A model generated the notes under the pieces. That model was given only the letters and a program-made list of their open reading frames with translations. It searched no databases and was not told the origin of the DNA. DNA of 58,406 nucleotides from UBA10133 sp964348455 (GTDB taxonomy: Bacteria > Patescibacteriota > Microgenomatia > UBA1400 > MFAQ01). Below, in pieces: positions 38,320 through 47,256 of this stretch. Positions within the stretch are counted from its first letter, which is position 1; every line of letters begins with the position of its first letter. A program made the translations under genes and the position numbers. The stretch is taken from contig CAYGCQ010000006.1 of NCBI GenBank assembly GCA_964348455.1, positions 1-58,406 of the forward strand, in the 5' to 3' direction.

Positions 38320-38499
38320 TTAACTTTTTTGTCTAATGGATATCGAATGCCACAGTACTACCAATATGGTAGTAACTGCCATTGTTAGGTATACTGGCAT
38401 GGTTTTCATGCCAAGATTTAAGAAAATACCTGAAGATATTCCTGTATAAGTTCCCAACATAACTGCCCCAGTTATCACTGGAGAGATTAAAGCTGCCAT
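38320..38499 (-). CDS. Small membrane protein, 59 residues
   Basis: Unknown family, two hydrophobic segments (ISPVITGAVMLGTYTGISSG and TMPVYLTMAVTTILVVLW) and a basic tail SIRQKS. Its ATG lies inside the end of the upstream gene (13-nt overlap), without an own close SD, so it depends on coupled translation. The longer frame to 38682 would run in the coding region of the neighbour and is rejected. Confidence 0.6.
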   Translation of the reverse strand: MAALISPVITGAVMLGTYTGISSGIFLNLGMKTMPVYLTMAVTTILVVLWHSISIRQKS

Positions 38500-38711
38500 A
38501 CCACAAACAAAGCAAGTCTCCTGATAAGTAACAGGTCTATTGGTCCCCACTGATCTTGTGTCGTTCTCATGACGACAATAAAGCCAATGCCACCGATGAG
38601 CTGAAGTATCAAGAGGGATGTAAACTGGCCCATCACGGTGACACCAAGTGATCCAAAAAATATTACTGAAATAAAGTCCCAAATTAAATCATAAAACGAG
38701 TATTTTTCCAA
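38487..38711 (-). CDS. Small membrane protein, 74 residues
   Basis: Unknown family. Hydrophobic segments ISVIFFGSLGVTVMGQFTSL and LLILQLIGGIGFIVVM are followed by a polar loop TTQDQWGPID and a short C-terminal hydrophobic stretch. TTG start with GGAGG 5 nt upstream; SD, spacer and start (GGAGGCTACTTTG) are identical to those of the next gene at 38976. Confidence 0.68.
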   Translation of the reverse strand: MEKYSFYDLIWDFISVIFFGSLGVTVMGQFTSLLILQLIGGIGFIVVMRTTQDQWGPIDLLLIRRLALFVVWQL

Positions 38712-38733
38712 AGTAGCCTCCAAAAAATTGAGT

Positions 38734-38976
38734 TTATTCCAGTGGGTGTGATATGTCGTTATCGCCTGGGTATTCGGGCAGATTTTCAAGTGTTGGCCAC
38801 ACAATAAAGCCAACTACGAAGGCAAAAATAAGAACCCACGGGAAGATAGTTGTAAGTGTACCTGCGAACAGGTAATTGATGACCATCTGGACTGTGGTTT
38901 CCGTAAAAATACATGCTGCGAGTGTTGCTGCGCAAACAATCAAAAATCTGACGAGCACATTTGTAGATGTTTTCAA
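38734..38976 (-). CDS. Small membrane protein, 80 residues
   Basis: Unknown family, two helices (VRFLIVCAATLAACIF and FPWVLIFAFVVGFIVWP) and an acidic tail with PEYPGDND. An ATG at 38988 exists but overlaps the SD; TTG 38976 has GGAGG 5 nt upstream exactly as in the 38711 gene and is preferred. First of three same-strand genes (38976, 38711, 38499). Confidence 0.68.
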   Translation of the reverse strand: MKTSTNVLVRFLIVCAATLAACIFTETTVQMVINYLFAGTLTTIFPWVLIFAFVVGFIVWPTLENLPEYPGDNDISHPLE

Positions 38977-39010
38977 AGTAGCCTCCATTTAATTCGTTAT
39001 GAGATGGGAT

Positions 39011-39039
39011 ATCTTATAGCTTAGACAGATGGCTGTCAA
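39011..39039 (-). promoter_or_regulatory. Promoter of the 38976-38320 operon
   Basis: Minus strand TTGACA (39039-39034), 17-nt spacer, TAAGAT (39016-39011). Confidence 0.78.
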
Positions 39040-39059
39040 GGTTATGGGGCAATACAGCC

Positions 39060-39089
39060 TTGAATTTTCCCTTATTGGTGATCTATAAT
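39060..39089 (+). promoter_or_regulatory. Promoter of the 39123 gene
   Basis: TTGAAT, 18-nt spacer, TATAAT (39084-39089), 33 nt before the ATG. Back to back with the minus-strand promoter at 39011-39039. Confidence 0.7.
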
Positions 39090-39122
39090 GTGAGATATCC
39101 TGTATTTTGACAAGGAGAAGAA

Positions 39123-39584
39123 ATGTCCACTTTTTCAATTGATGACTTAAGACCTGGTGACAAGATTGAAGTGAATGGTGAATATGTGGTGGTTTTGGCA
39201 AAAGTATCCCCGATAAGCCTACTTTTGGTAAATGGAATGGTAATTCAGCGGTCAGAGATTGATGGCGTCTATGAGATATCTGAAGGCATACTTTCGATCA
39301 AGGGAGATACTATACTTTTTAGTATTCTTCAGAAGTATGGTATGGCTAATTTGTCCTACAACGATTTAACAATTGGAGATTTGCTAATATCCAAAGTTAG
39401 TTTGGATGAGGCAAAAGTTTTAACCGTAGCTGTTATGGATTCCGATCGTGAGATGGTTTTTGATCAAGACGGGAATTTGTTATCGTTAGGAAACGATGGT
39501 CTGGCTAGGCTTGGGTGGAGGTCACTGGGGAGTAATTTTTTGACGGAAGAGGGACGTTTGAACATCGGGCGCTTGTATAAATAG
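39123..39584 (+). CDS. Hypothetical protein, 153 residues
   Basis: Unknown family, soluble and beta-rich. Two similar openings, SIDDLRPGDKIEVN and SYNDLTIGDLLISKVS, suggest an internal duplication. SD AAGGAG 6 nt before ATG, promoter upstream and terminator behind it make it a well-defined single transcript. Confidence 0.65.
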   Translation: MSTFSIDDLRPGDKIEVNGEYVVVLAKVSPISLLLVNGMVIQRSEIDGVYEISEGILSIKGDTILFSILQKYGMANLSYNDLTIGDLLISKVSLDEAKVLTVAVMDSDREMVFDQDGNLLSLGNDGLARLGWRSLGSNFLTEEGRLNIGRLYK

Positions 39585-39590
39585 CATTTC

Positions 39591-39618
39591 TCCCTCCTAT
39601 CAATGGGAGGGATTTTTT
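39591..39618 (+). terminator. Terminator after the 39123 gene
   Basis: TCCCTCC/GGGAGGGA stem with a 7-nt loop, then TTTTTTT. Confidence 0.88.
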
Positions 39619-39633
39619 TATATACTTTTGGGT

Positions 39634-40337
39634 ATGGAGCAAGAAGAAAAATTAAAAGAAGAGGTTGTTAAGGGTTTAGTCAATCATGCCTTGGGTGAGG
39701 TCAGAAGAAAATATGGTAGTGGAGAGGATGGAGATGAGAATATAAAAAAATATCATAATGAAAATCATACAAAATCGGTAAAGGACGAGGCTTTGAGATT
39801 GGGAGAAAGGCGGTCGAGAATGGTAATATTTTAAAATCTGATTTGATCCTTATTGAAATTGCAACAGCTTTTCATGATGTTGAGCAGGATAAGGGAACTA
39901 TGGAGAATGAAAAAGAAAGTGCGATGAAAGCAAAAAAAATGATGGAAGAATCTAAACTATTCAGTGAAGAAGAGATTAAGGGGGTCGAGGATATGATAAT
40001 GTCAACAAGAGTGAGTTTTGACAGCGAAGGTATGAAACAGTCTTTTGTAGATAACAACAATTATTTAACTCTAATTATCGCTGATGCCGATGTAGCAAAT
40101 TTGGGAATAGACTCCGACTATTATTGGGTGTGTACAGAAGATTTAATGCGTGAGGTTTTTAAAATCAATTATCCATCAAGAGATCAAATGATTAGTTTTT
40201 TGAATGGTAGTCTGAAACTCTTAAAAAATCACAACTATTTTACAATAGAAGCCCAGGATAGATATCAGAATCAGCAAACTAATTTTGAATATACCAAACG
40301 AAAACTGGCAGAATTAATAAATCAGGCTCTTGTATGA
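39634..40337 (+). pseudogene. HD-domain phosphohydrolase split by a frameshift
   Basis: The first frame gives MEQEEKLKEEVVKGL... KKYHNENHTKSVKDEALRLG and stops at 39834; the rest continues one base back as AVENGNILKSDLILIEIATAFHDVEQDKG (in parts). Joined near 39808-39812 by a -1 shift, the two give a normal HD hydrolase: H-x-x-x-H at YHNENH, the FHD motif, and a C-terminal FTIEAQDRYQNQQ. No clear slippery heptamer is present, so a real mutation or a sequence error is likelier than programmed shifting. TATACT ends 7 nt before ATG 39634. Confidence 0.75.
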
Positions 40338-40850
40338 TTATTGTTCGTCAAAAGTCTCGAGAACTTGATCAATGATGTTTTCGTTTTTGTCAAACATGAA
40401 GCTGGCTTTGACTTTTGATCCCCTTAAAATAATGGGGAACCAGATTTCATCATCCCACCACATTTGCTCATATGGTATTTTGTCTAAATCAAACCATTGA
40501 GGTTTCATCTCTTCGGTCTCAACCGGGTCCCCCGTCCACTGTCGACCGACAAAGACATGGACCTGTTGGTTTATTGCCTTATTTTTAAAGTTATAAGGGT
40601 GAAAAAAATTAATGATACCTACTTCCTTTAGATCAATCGGTGTTACACCGATCTCTTCTTCAGTTTCTCGAACAGCTGCATCAAAAATTGTTTCTTCTTT
40701 GTTAGCTTTACCACCTACACCATTCCATTTTCCGACACCAAATCCCCTTTTCTTCATTGCTAATAAAATACTATTATCCCTTAACAATAAGGTGATGGTC
40801 ACCTGCTGAAGCGGTTCCGTAAGACCGGCTTCGTACTCCTTGATGTTCAT
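40338..40850 (-). CDS. NUDIX hydrolase, MTH1/MutT-like
   Basis: 170 residues. The Nudix box is GGKANKEETIFDAAVRETEE followed by EIGV. KKRGFGVGKWNGVGGK resembles the MTH1 type, which removes oxidised purine nucleotides. C-terminal WWDDEIWFPIIL also fits MTH1. It starts 1 nt after gyrA and is the last gene of gyrB-ppaC-gyrA-nudix, so nucleotide sanitising is tied to replication genes. Confidence 0.9.
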   Translation of the reverse strand: MNIKEYEAGLTEPLQQVTITLLLRDNSILLAMKKRGFGVGKWNGVGGKANKEETIFDAAVRETEEEIGVTPIDLKEVGIINFFHPYNFKNKAINQQVHVFVGRQWTGDPVETEEMKPQWFDLDKIPYEQMWWDDEIWFPIILRGSKVKASFMFDKNENIIDQVLETFDEQ

Positions 40851-40851
40851 A

Positions 40852-43476
40852 TTAATCTTCTGATTCTGAGACGACTGTTACGGCTACGATGTTATCACCT
40901 TCCTTGGCGAAACGCATAAGAATGACTCCTTGCGTGGCCCTCCCCAACCTCGGAATGTTCTTTACCGGTAGCTTGATCGCCTGACCTTGAGATGTAGTTA
41001 TAAGTACAACTTCAGAGTTCTGGTCGACTAGAAGCGCTCCAGATATCTTGCCAGTTTTGTCTGATGTTTCACTTACCTTTAATCCCTGGCCTGAGCGGTT
41101 TTGTGCGGGGTATTCGTTTAGTGGAGTTCTTTTACCCATGCCTTTATCTGTGACGACTAATAGATCTCTAAAGAATTTGACTCGTTTATCGTTGGCAATA
41201 GGTTCTTCAGGAGAGAAAGATTCCATAGATATGATGTAGTCGTCTCCTTTTAGAAGTATTCCCCTAACTCCCATAGTATCTCTGTCGGTTGGTCGGACAT
41301 CGCCTTCTTTGAATCGAATAGACTTTCCGTCTCGGCTTACTAAGAGAATGTGGTCACTGCCAGTGGTTTTGTTTACCCAGACAAGGCTATCACCATCCGT
41401 AAGCTTAATTGCTATCAAGCCGTTGCTTTTAATGTTCTCGTATTTACTGAGAACAGTTCTTTTAACAATTCCTTTTTTGGTGGTGAAGAATAAACAGTCA
41501 GCTTTATCTATTTGTGATTTGAGGGGTAGTATAGACTGGACGGTTTCATCGGTATCAATATTTATAAGATTGATAATGGCTTGTCCCTTACTGACGCGAC
41601 TTCCTTCCGGTAGCTCCCAAACTTTTAATGAAAATACCTTTCCTTTACTAGTGAAGACTAGTAGTCGATCGTGGGTGTTGGCATTGGTAAGTAGATTGAT
41701 CTCATCAGTTTCCTTGATGGTCATTCCAGACACACCCTTTCCACCTCTTTTTTGTGTTTTGAAAGTGCCGAGGGGCATTCTCTTTATATATCCTGATTTA
41801 GTTAGTGTGACAATTGTCTCTTCTGCAGGAATTAGATCCTCTTCAGAGAAAGTTCCGGGAGCATTGGCGACAATTTTGGTTTTTCTTTTTTCCGGATAAT
41901 CTAAAGCCAACCTGGTAATTTCATCTTTAATGATTTGTAGAACTTCTTTTGGGTCTTTTAGTATGGCGATCAGCTTGTCTATTTGTTTTTTGAGCTCTTG
42001 ATACTCTGCCTCAATCTTTTGTCTTTCAAGTGCGGCTAGTTTTCTTAGCTGCATGTCAAGAATGGCTACAGATTGAATTTCGGATAAACCAAACTTGGAC
42101 ATTAAGTTCTTTTTGGCAGTATCGCTATCAGGACTCTTTTTGATGGTCTCAATAACTTCATCTATATTATTTAAGGCGATAAGTAGACCTTCCAAGATAT
42201 GGGCTCGATCCATGGCTGTTTTTAGTTCAAATTGGCTTCGGCGAACTATTACACCTTGTCTGTGGGCAGTGTATTCCATTAATATCTGCTTAAGATTTAG
42301 CAAGTGGGGTGTACCGTCTGATGTTAGAGCCACGACGTTTGCTGGAAATCTGGTTTGAAGTTCGGTGAGCTTGTAAAGATTATTAAGAACACTTTTTGGT
42401 TTGGCGTCTTTCTTAAGGTCTACGGCCACGGTAAGTCCTTTTCTATCCGACTCGTCTCTCAAATCGGCAATGCCATCGAGCCTTTTTTTCTTGACCAGTT
42501 CAGCAATATTTGTAATGAGTTTGGCTTTGTTTACTTGATATGGAAGTTCTGAAATTAATATCTGGTATCTACCGTTTTTCTTTTCAACTATTTCCGCTAC
42601 GCCTCTAACTACAATACTAGCTTTACCGGTTTGGTAGAGTTTTTTTATTTCGGTGGTGTCATAGATAATTCCTGAAGTTGGAAAGTCCGGACCTTTAACG
42701 TGCTTACAAAGTTCTTCTATCTCTATAGTTGATTCGAGGGACCCTGTGATATCTTTGTAGTTTGCGGAAACTAACTCTTCATCCTTGAATTCTTTGGTTA
42801 CACTTGCCTTACTCTTATCAATCAGAGCTTTAATGGCGTCGACTATTTCCAGTAAATTGTGTGGTGGAATCTTTGTAGCCATTCCAACAGCGATACCGTC
42901 TGATCCCATAAGAAGAAGGTTTGGTAGCTTGGCCGGTAGTACTGTTGGTTCTTGTTGGGAACCGTCAAAGTTATCTACAAAGTCAACAGTACGTTTATCA
43001 ATATCTTCTAAAGCTTCCCCCGCGATTTTACTTAAGCGCGCTTCGGTATAACGCATGGCAGCGGCAGAGTCTCCATCTATAGAACCAAAATTTCCTTGAC
43101 CGTCTACGAGAGGGTATCTCATTGAAAAGGTCTGAGCCAAGCGCACCATGGTTTGATAAACAGCTTGATCGCCGTGGGGGTGATATTTACCTAAAACTTC
43201 TCCTACGATACGGGCGGATTTTTTGTATGAACTTTTATGAGTTAGTCCCATCTCTTTCATAGCAAAGAGAATGCGCCTATGTACTGGCTTTAGACCATCT
43301 CGAACGTCAGGCAGAGCGCGAGCCACGATAACAGACATGGCATAGTCTAGATAAGATCGTTCCATTTCCTCGATAATGGGAGTTGTCCTGATTAGTCCCC
43401 ACTCTGTTTGCTCATCGGGTACGGGAGTGTACTCTGTGGTTTCTTGATCTGAGTCTTTGATTTCGTTTTCGTCCAT
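40852..43476 (-). CDS. gyrA: DNA gyrase subunit A
   Basis: 874 residues. Breakage-reunion domain with the catalytic Tyr in DSAAAMRYTEARLS; C-terminal beta-pinwheel with the GyrA box QKRGGKG (QRRGGKG type), which marks gyrase rather than topoisomerase IV. In the quinolone-binding helix (YHPHGDQAVYQTMVRLAQ) the E. coli positions Ser83 and Asp87 are both Gln. It is separated from gyrB by ppaC. No SD. Confidence 0.97.
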   Translation of the reverse strand: MDENEIKDSDQETTEYTPVPDEQTEWGLIRTTPIIEEMERSYLDYAMSVIVARALPDVRDGLKPVHRRILFAMKEMGLTHKSSYKKSARIVGEVLGKYHPHGDQAVYQTMVRLAQTFSMRYPLVDGQGNFGSIDGDSAAAMRYTEARLSKIAGEALEDIDKRTVDFVDNFDGSQQEPTVLPAKLPNLLLMGSDGIAVGMATKIPPHNLLEIVDAIKALIDKSKASVTKEFKDEELVSANYKDITGSLESTIEIEELCKHVKGPDFPTSGIIYDTTEIKKLYQTGKASIVVRGVAEIVEKKNGRYQILISELPYQVNKAKLITNIAELVKKKRLDGIADLRDESDRKGLTVAVDLKKDAKPKSVLNNLYKLTELQTRFPANVVALTSDGTPHLLNLKQILMEYTAHRQGVIVRRSQFELKTAMDRAHILEGLLIALNNIDEVIETIKKSPDSDTAKKNLMSKFGLSEIQSVAILDMQLRKLAALERQKIEAEYQELKKQIDKLIAILKDPKEVLQIIKDEITRLALDYPEKRKTKIVANAPGTFSEEDLIPAEETIVTLTKSGYIKRMPLGTFKTQKRGGKGVSGMTIKETDEINLLTNANTHDRLLVFTSKGKVFSLKVWELPEGSRVSKGQAIINLINIDTDETVQSILPLKSQIDKADCLFFTTKKGIVKRTVLSKYENIKSNGLIAIKLTDGDSLVWVNKTTGSDHILLVSRDGKSIRFKEGDVRPTDRDTMGVRGILLKGDDYIISMESFSPEEPIANDKRVKFFRDLLVVTDKGMGKRTPLNEYPAQNRSGQGLKVSETSDKTGKISGALLVDQNSEVVLITTSQGQAIKLPVKNIPRLGRATQGVILMRFAKEGDNIVAVTVVSESED

Positions 43477-43502
43477 TTTTAAGTTATTTAAATTTTTATA
43501 TT

Positions 43503-44453
43503 TTATATTTTATTTTCAATTGAAAGGGCTTTTTCAATGGCTGGAGCAATGTCTTTCTTTCTGGACATCTTTGCACCGATGTCTAAAATGTTATTGGACA
43601 CTGTTCCTCCAAAAGCCTTTTGGATAAGATCTATCTCCCCTTCTCCAGCTACTAATAATTTGGTATTTACTTTTAAAATATCGGTAATGGCGAGAATAAT
43701 AAAATCAACTCCTTCTTGCGATTTAATCGTATTAAGAACGGAGAGTAGCCCTTGCTTTCTGTTAGTTAACATAGATTCCTGTTCAACGGTTTCAATCTGA
43801 TCTATAAAAAACTTTTTACCTGAAAAGTCAAATATTTTATAATCGTTTTTTACAACCTGTTCGTCCGTCATTGTTGCTACATTTGACTTAGCCTTAAAGA
43901 TTTCCATGGTTAGCAACTCAATATCCGAGATTCCCGATATACTCGATAAATCAGAAACTGCCGTTTTGTCCTTTTTGGTAGTGGTTGAGGATTTTAAACC
44001 AACAGTATCGGAAAGAATGGCGCAAAGCATTAGTTTGGCGAGGTTCGCCGAAATTTTAAAATTAATTTCTTTAAATAGCTGCCAAGCCACTGTGTTTGAA
44101 GAACCAAAAGGCATGATACAAATTTCAATAGGTGATGAGAAATTAATATTAGCTTTGTGGTGATCATAGATTCCCACAATTTGATCGGGATTTAAACCTG
44201 CAAGCCTTTGATCAATTTCATTGTGATCTACTAAGATTACGCGATCCTGCGAAAGTATATCGGTGGCCGATATGAGAATTGGAGACGTGACGTTGAATTT
44301 ATCAAATATAAACTTGGTTTCAGGATTTAGTTCGTCGATAATTGCCGGAGTCGGATTTTCTACTTCATTAATTTTGGCGTATTCAGCGAAAGACAACGCT
44401 GCCACAGCTGAGTCTAAGTCTGGTTTTATGTGTCCAATGATGTATGTTTTCAT
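43503..44453 (-). CDS. ppaC: Manganese-dependent (family II) inorganic pyrophosphatase
   Basis: 316 residues of the DHH family. Metal ligands: GHIKPDLDS, VDHNE, YDHHK; the DHHA2 domain ends with KMSRKKDIAPAIE, the SRKKxxxP phosphate-binding motif. It hydrolyses pyrophosphate, for example from DNA synthesis. It sits between gyrB and gyrA (57 and 26 nt gaps), an unusual neighbour for gyrase genes. No CBS regulatory domain. Confidence 0.93.
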   Translation of the reverse strand: MKTYIIGHIKPDLDSAVAALSFAEYAKINEVENPTPAIIDELNPETKFIFDKFNVTSPILISATDILSQDRVILVDHNEIDQRLAGLNPDQIVGIYDHHKANINFSSPIEICIMPFGSSNTVAWQLFKEINFKISANLAKLMLCAILSDTVGLKSSTTTKKDKTAVSDLSSISGISDIELLTMEIFKAKSNVATMTDEQVVKNDYKIFDFSGKKFFIDQIETVEQESMLTNRKQGLLSVLNTIKSQEGVDFIILAITDILKVNTKLLVAGEGEIDLIQKAFGGTVSNNILDIGAKMSRKKDIAPAIEKALSIENKI

Positions 44454-44510
44454 GATTGTATATTTAATTACTTGGATCTTCTTGCCTGTAAAGAAGATCC
44501 TTTGGTTGTT

Positions 44511-46496
44511 TTAGACGTCAAGGGTGGCTGAAGTTGCGTGTTGCTGAATAAACTTTTTTCTAGGTGCTACCTCTTGTCCCATGAGAGTTGAAAAAACGGT
44601 ATCTGCTTTTTCTGCATCAGCGATGCTAATTTTCTTTAGTGTGCGGGTGATGGGATTCATGGTGGTTTCCCATAGTTGTTCTGGGTTCATTTCTCCGAGA
44701 CCCTTGTAGCGCTGAATACCTGCTTTTTGTCTTTGCTGTGGAGTTAAAGTACTCATGTATTCATCTTTTTCCGCATCTGAATAGACGTATTTTTTCATCG
44801 AGTCGTGCGAAATTAGGTAGAGAGGGGGCATGGCAAGGTAAATATTTCCCGCCTGAACTAAGGGATTAGTGTGACGGTAGAAGAAGGTTAAAAGTAAAGT
44901 GGCAATGTGAGCTCCGTCAACGTCAGCGTCTGTCATGATGATTATGCGTTCGTACCTAAGCTTTTTGGCGTCGAGAGTCTCCCCTATTCCCATACCCATT
45001 GCAATAATAAGGTCTTTTAGTTCTTCAAATTCGACGATTTTATCTAGACGAGCTCTTTCGGTGTTTAAGATTTTTCCACCCAGAGGTAGGATGGCTTGAT
45101 GCTTGCGGTCTCTACCTTGCTTTGCGGAGCCACCAGCTGAGTCACCTTCGACAATAAATAGTTCGGACCTGGAAGGGTCTTTTTCTTGACAGTCGGCTAG
45201 TTTGCCTGGCAAAGTCATGCCCTCCAAAGCTCCCTTTCGAACGACTGCTTCCCTAGCTGCTCTGGCGGCCATTCGTGCTTTGGCGGCGAGAAAAACTTTT
45301 CCAAGAATTATTTGAGCGGTTTGAGGGTGCTCTTCCAGGTACTCATCAAGACCTTTCTTTACAATTTGATAGACAGCGGATTGAACCTCGGCATTGTTTA
45401 CCTTAGTTTTGGTTTGTGATTCAAATTGAATTTCAGATGAACTCATCTTGATCCAAACAACACCCGTGAGACCTTCTTTTAGATCGTCGGGAGTAATGTC
45501 TGTGTCTTTGTTTTTAGATTTCTTGTCCTTTTCTTTGTCGGACTCTCCGGCGGTGATGTAGTTTTTAAGAACTTTTGAAAGTGCCATTTTGAATCCTGTA
45601 AGGTGAGTTCCTCCGTCATACGTGTTGATGGTGTTAGCAAAAGATTCAATGTTGTCGCTATAGGTATCGGTATACTGCATAACAACCTCAACTCCGATTG
45701 GAACATTGGCTTCGGTGGCTGTGCCTTGAACATAAATTTGTTCATGAAGAGGCTTTTTGTGTCTGTTCATGTGTGATAGAAGAGACCTTATACCTGATTC
45801 AAAATAAAAATTAGCTTCTTTTTCTGTTCGTTCGTCCAGCAGGTGGATAAATACACCGGCAACTAAGTAAGCTCTTTCTTGGAGCTTGGCCTTAATGTTG
45901 GCATAGTTAAAGCTTGTTGTGATCTTGAATATTGTTGGGTCCGGCCAGAAGTGAGAGAAAGTGCCTGATTTGGAAGCCAAGAGGTGTTTATGGTATTCCG
46001 GGACAAAGCCATTTATCTTATCGAGACTAATATCTTTTACCGGAAAATCAGGGGTTCCTGTTTTGTAGGATTGTAGAAAAAATTTTGAGTCATGATTTAC
46101 GACAACGTTCATGTGAGTTGACAGTGCATTTACTGCTGATGCACCCACTCCATGAAGTCCTCCTGAAGCTTTATATGCTGATTCGGTAAATTTACCTCCT
46201 GCGTGAAGCTTGGTCATAGCGACCTCAAGAGCAGAAACCCCACTTGGATGCATATCTGTTGGCACTCCCCTACCGTCGTCCGAAATAGAAACTGATCCAT
46301 CTTTGTGAAGGCAGACAAATATATTTTTGGCGTAGCCACCAATGGCTTCGTCAAGAGAGTTGTCAACAATTTCGATTAGGAGATGGTGGAGACCTTTCTC
46401 GTCGGTGCTACCGATATACATTCCAGGGCGCTTGCGCACCGGTTCCAATCCCTCTAATACGGTAATGTCTTTAGCTGTGTATGTTTGTTCTGGCAT
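44511..46496 (-). CDS. gyrB: DNA gyrase subunit B
   Basis: 661 residues. GHKL ATPase with EIVDNSLDEA, DDGRGVP and GLHGVGASAVNALS; transducer domain; TOPRIM domain with VEGDSAGGSAKQGRDRKHQA and DADVDGAHI; C-terminal RYKGLGEMNPEQLWETTMNP. The length is that of the short Gram-positive type, without the E. coli insertion. TAAAAT ends 5 nt before the ATG. First gene of a four-gene minus-strand series. Confidence 0.97.
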   Translation of the reverse strand: MPEQTYTAKDITVLEGLEPVRKRPGMYIGSTDEKGLHHLLIEIVDNSLDEAIGGYAKNIFVCLHKDGSVSISDDGRGVPTDMHPSGVSALEVAMTKLHAGGKFTESAYKASGGLHGVGASAVNALSTHMNVVVNHDSKFFLQSYKTGTPDFPVKDISLDKINGFVPEYHKHLLASKSGTFSHFWPDPTIFKITTSFNYANIKAKLQERAYLVAGVFIHLLDERTEKEANFYFESGIRSLLSHMNRHKKPLHEQIYVQGTATEANVPIGVEVVMQYTDTYSDNIESFANTINTYDGGTHLTGFKMALSKVLKNYITAGESDKEKDKKSKNKDTDITPDDLKEGLTGVVWIKMSSSEIQFESQTKTKVNNAEVQSAVYQIVKKGLDEYLEEHPQTAQIILGKVFLAAKARMAARAAREAVVRKGALEGMTLPGKLADCQEKDPSRSELFIVEGDSAGGSAKQGRDRKHQAILPLGGKILNTERARLDKIVEFEELKDLIIAMGMGIGETLDAKKLRYERIIIMTDADVDGAHIATLLLTFFYRHTNPLVQAGNIYLAMPPLYLISHDSMKKYVYSDAEKDEYMSTLTPQQRQKAGIQRYKGLGEMNPEQLWETTMNPITRTLKKISIADAEKADTVFSTLMGQEVAPRKKFIQQHATSATLDV

Positions 46497-46563
46497 TTTA
46501 TATTTTAAATTTTACTCGCTTAACTTTGGATTCGGCAAAAGAGACTCGGGTTCATTTTAACCC

Positions 46564-47211
46564 ATGAATTACAATATGTATATGTTACCAAAAATAGCTG
46601 TAGGCATATTTAGTGATAAGAAAGAATTACTTCAAATACTGGGTCTTGAGGAAAATTTAATTATGGGATTTGAAGGAGAATCTGCGAAGGTAGACAGTCT
46701 GCGTTCTTGGCTATATTCCGGAATAAATATTCTTAGAACCCAGACTAATTACTCTATGATTATTTGGGATGCGGACAAACTCAGTCCGGAAACTCAAGCT
46801 GTACTTCTTAAGCCGATGGAAGAGTTAGAAGAGTCTATGGATCTTATTTTGGTTGCCGAAGATGAGAATCTTCTATTGCCTACTATTTTATCTAGAGGTG
46901 TTGTGTGGGATTTTAAAAAACCATTTATTCAGAGTGATGAATATTGGAATGAAATAAGAAAGTGCTGGAGTGCGGGTCCGGCTGCTTGTATTGCTTTTGT
47001 AGATAATCTGGATAAAGAAAAGGCTATTCCGGTGATGGAGGAGCTAATCAGGAAACTACATGAGAGTTTTGCTGAAGAAATAACCATCAAGAGGTTATCT
47101 ATATTAGATTTAGCCATCACCTCTCTTGCTGAGTTGAAACAAACACATATTAATCACAAACTGTTGTTAGATAATTTCTTGATTTCTTCATGGAGAATAA
47201 TTAAGAAATAA
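46564..47211 (+). CDS. DNA polymerase III delta-prime-like protein
   Basis: 215 residues. IIWDADKLSPETQAVLLKPM and LILVAEDENLLLPTILSRG correspond to the Walker B/sensor region of clamp-loader subunits (D-x-L-x-x-x-A-x-x-A-L-L-K-x-x-E and x-L-P-T-I-x-S-R). The N-terminal P-loop is not visible, as expected for delta prime. Shorter than usual (~300). It diverges from gyrB and precedes the pilus locus. Confidence 0.72.
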   Translation: MNYNMYMLPKIAVGIFSDKKELLQILGLEENLIMGFEGESAKVDSLRSWLYSGINILRTQTNYSMIIWDADKLSPETQAVLLKPMEELEESMDLILVAEDENLLLPTILSRGVVWDFKKPFIQSDEYWNEIRKCWSAGPAACIAFVDNLDKEKAIPVMEELIRKLHESFAEEITIKRLSILDLAITSLAELKQTHINHKLLLDNFLISSWRIIKK

Positions 47212-47256
47212 GTTAGCTGCTCAAAACACAGAGGATAAATTTGCTATATTTAATGT

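Noticed and set aside
39634..40337. Programmed -1 frameshift in the HD gene
   Set aside because: The junction GAAAGGCGG has no X-XXY-YYZ heptamer and no strong stem follows.
41309..41899. 196-residue plus-strand ORF opposite gyrA
   Set aside because: Antisense shadow of gyrA.
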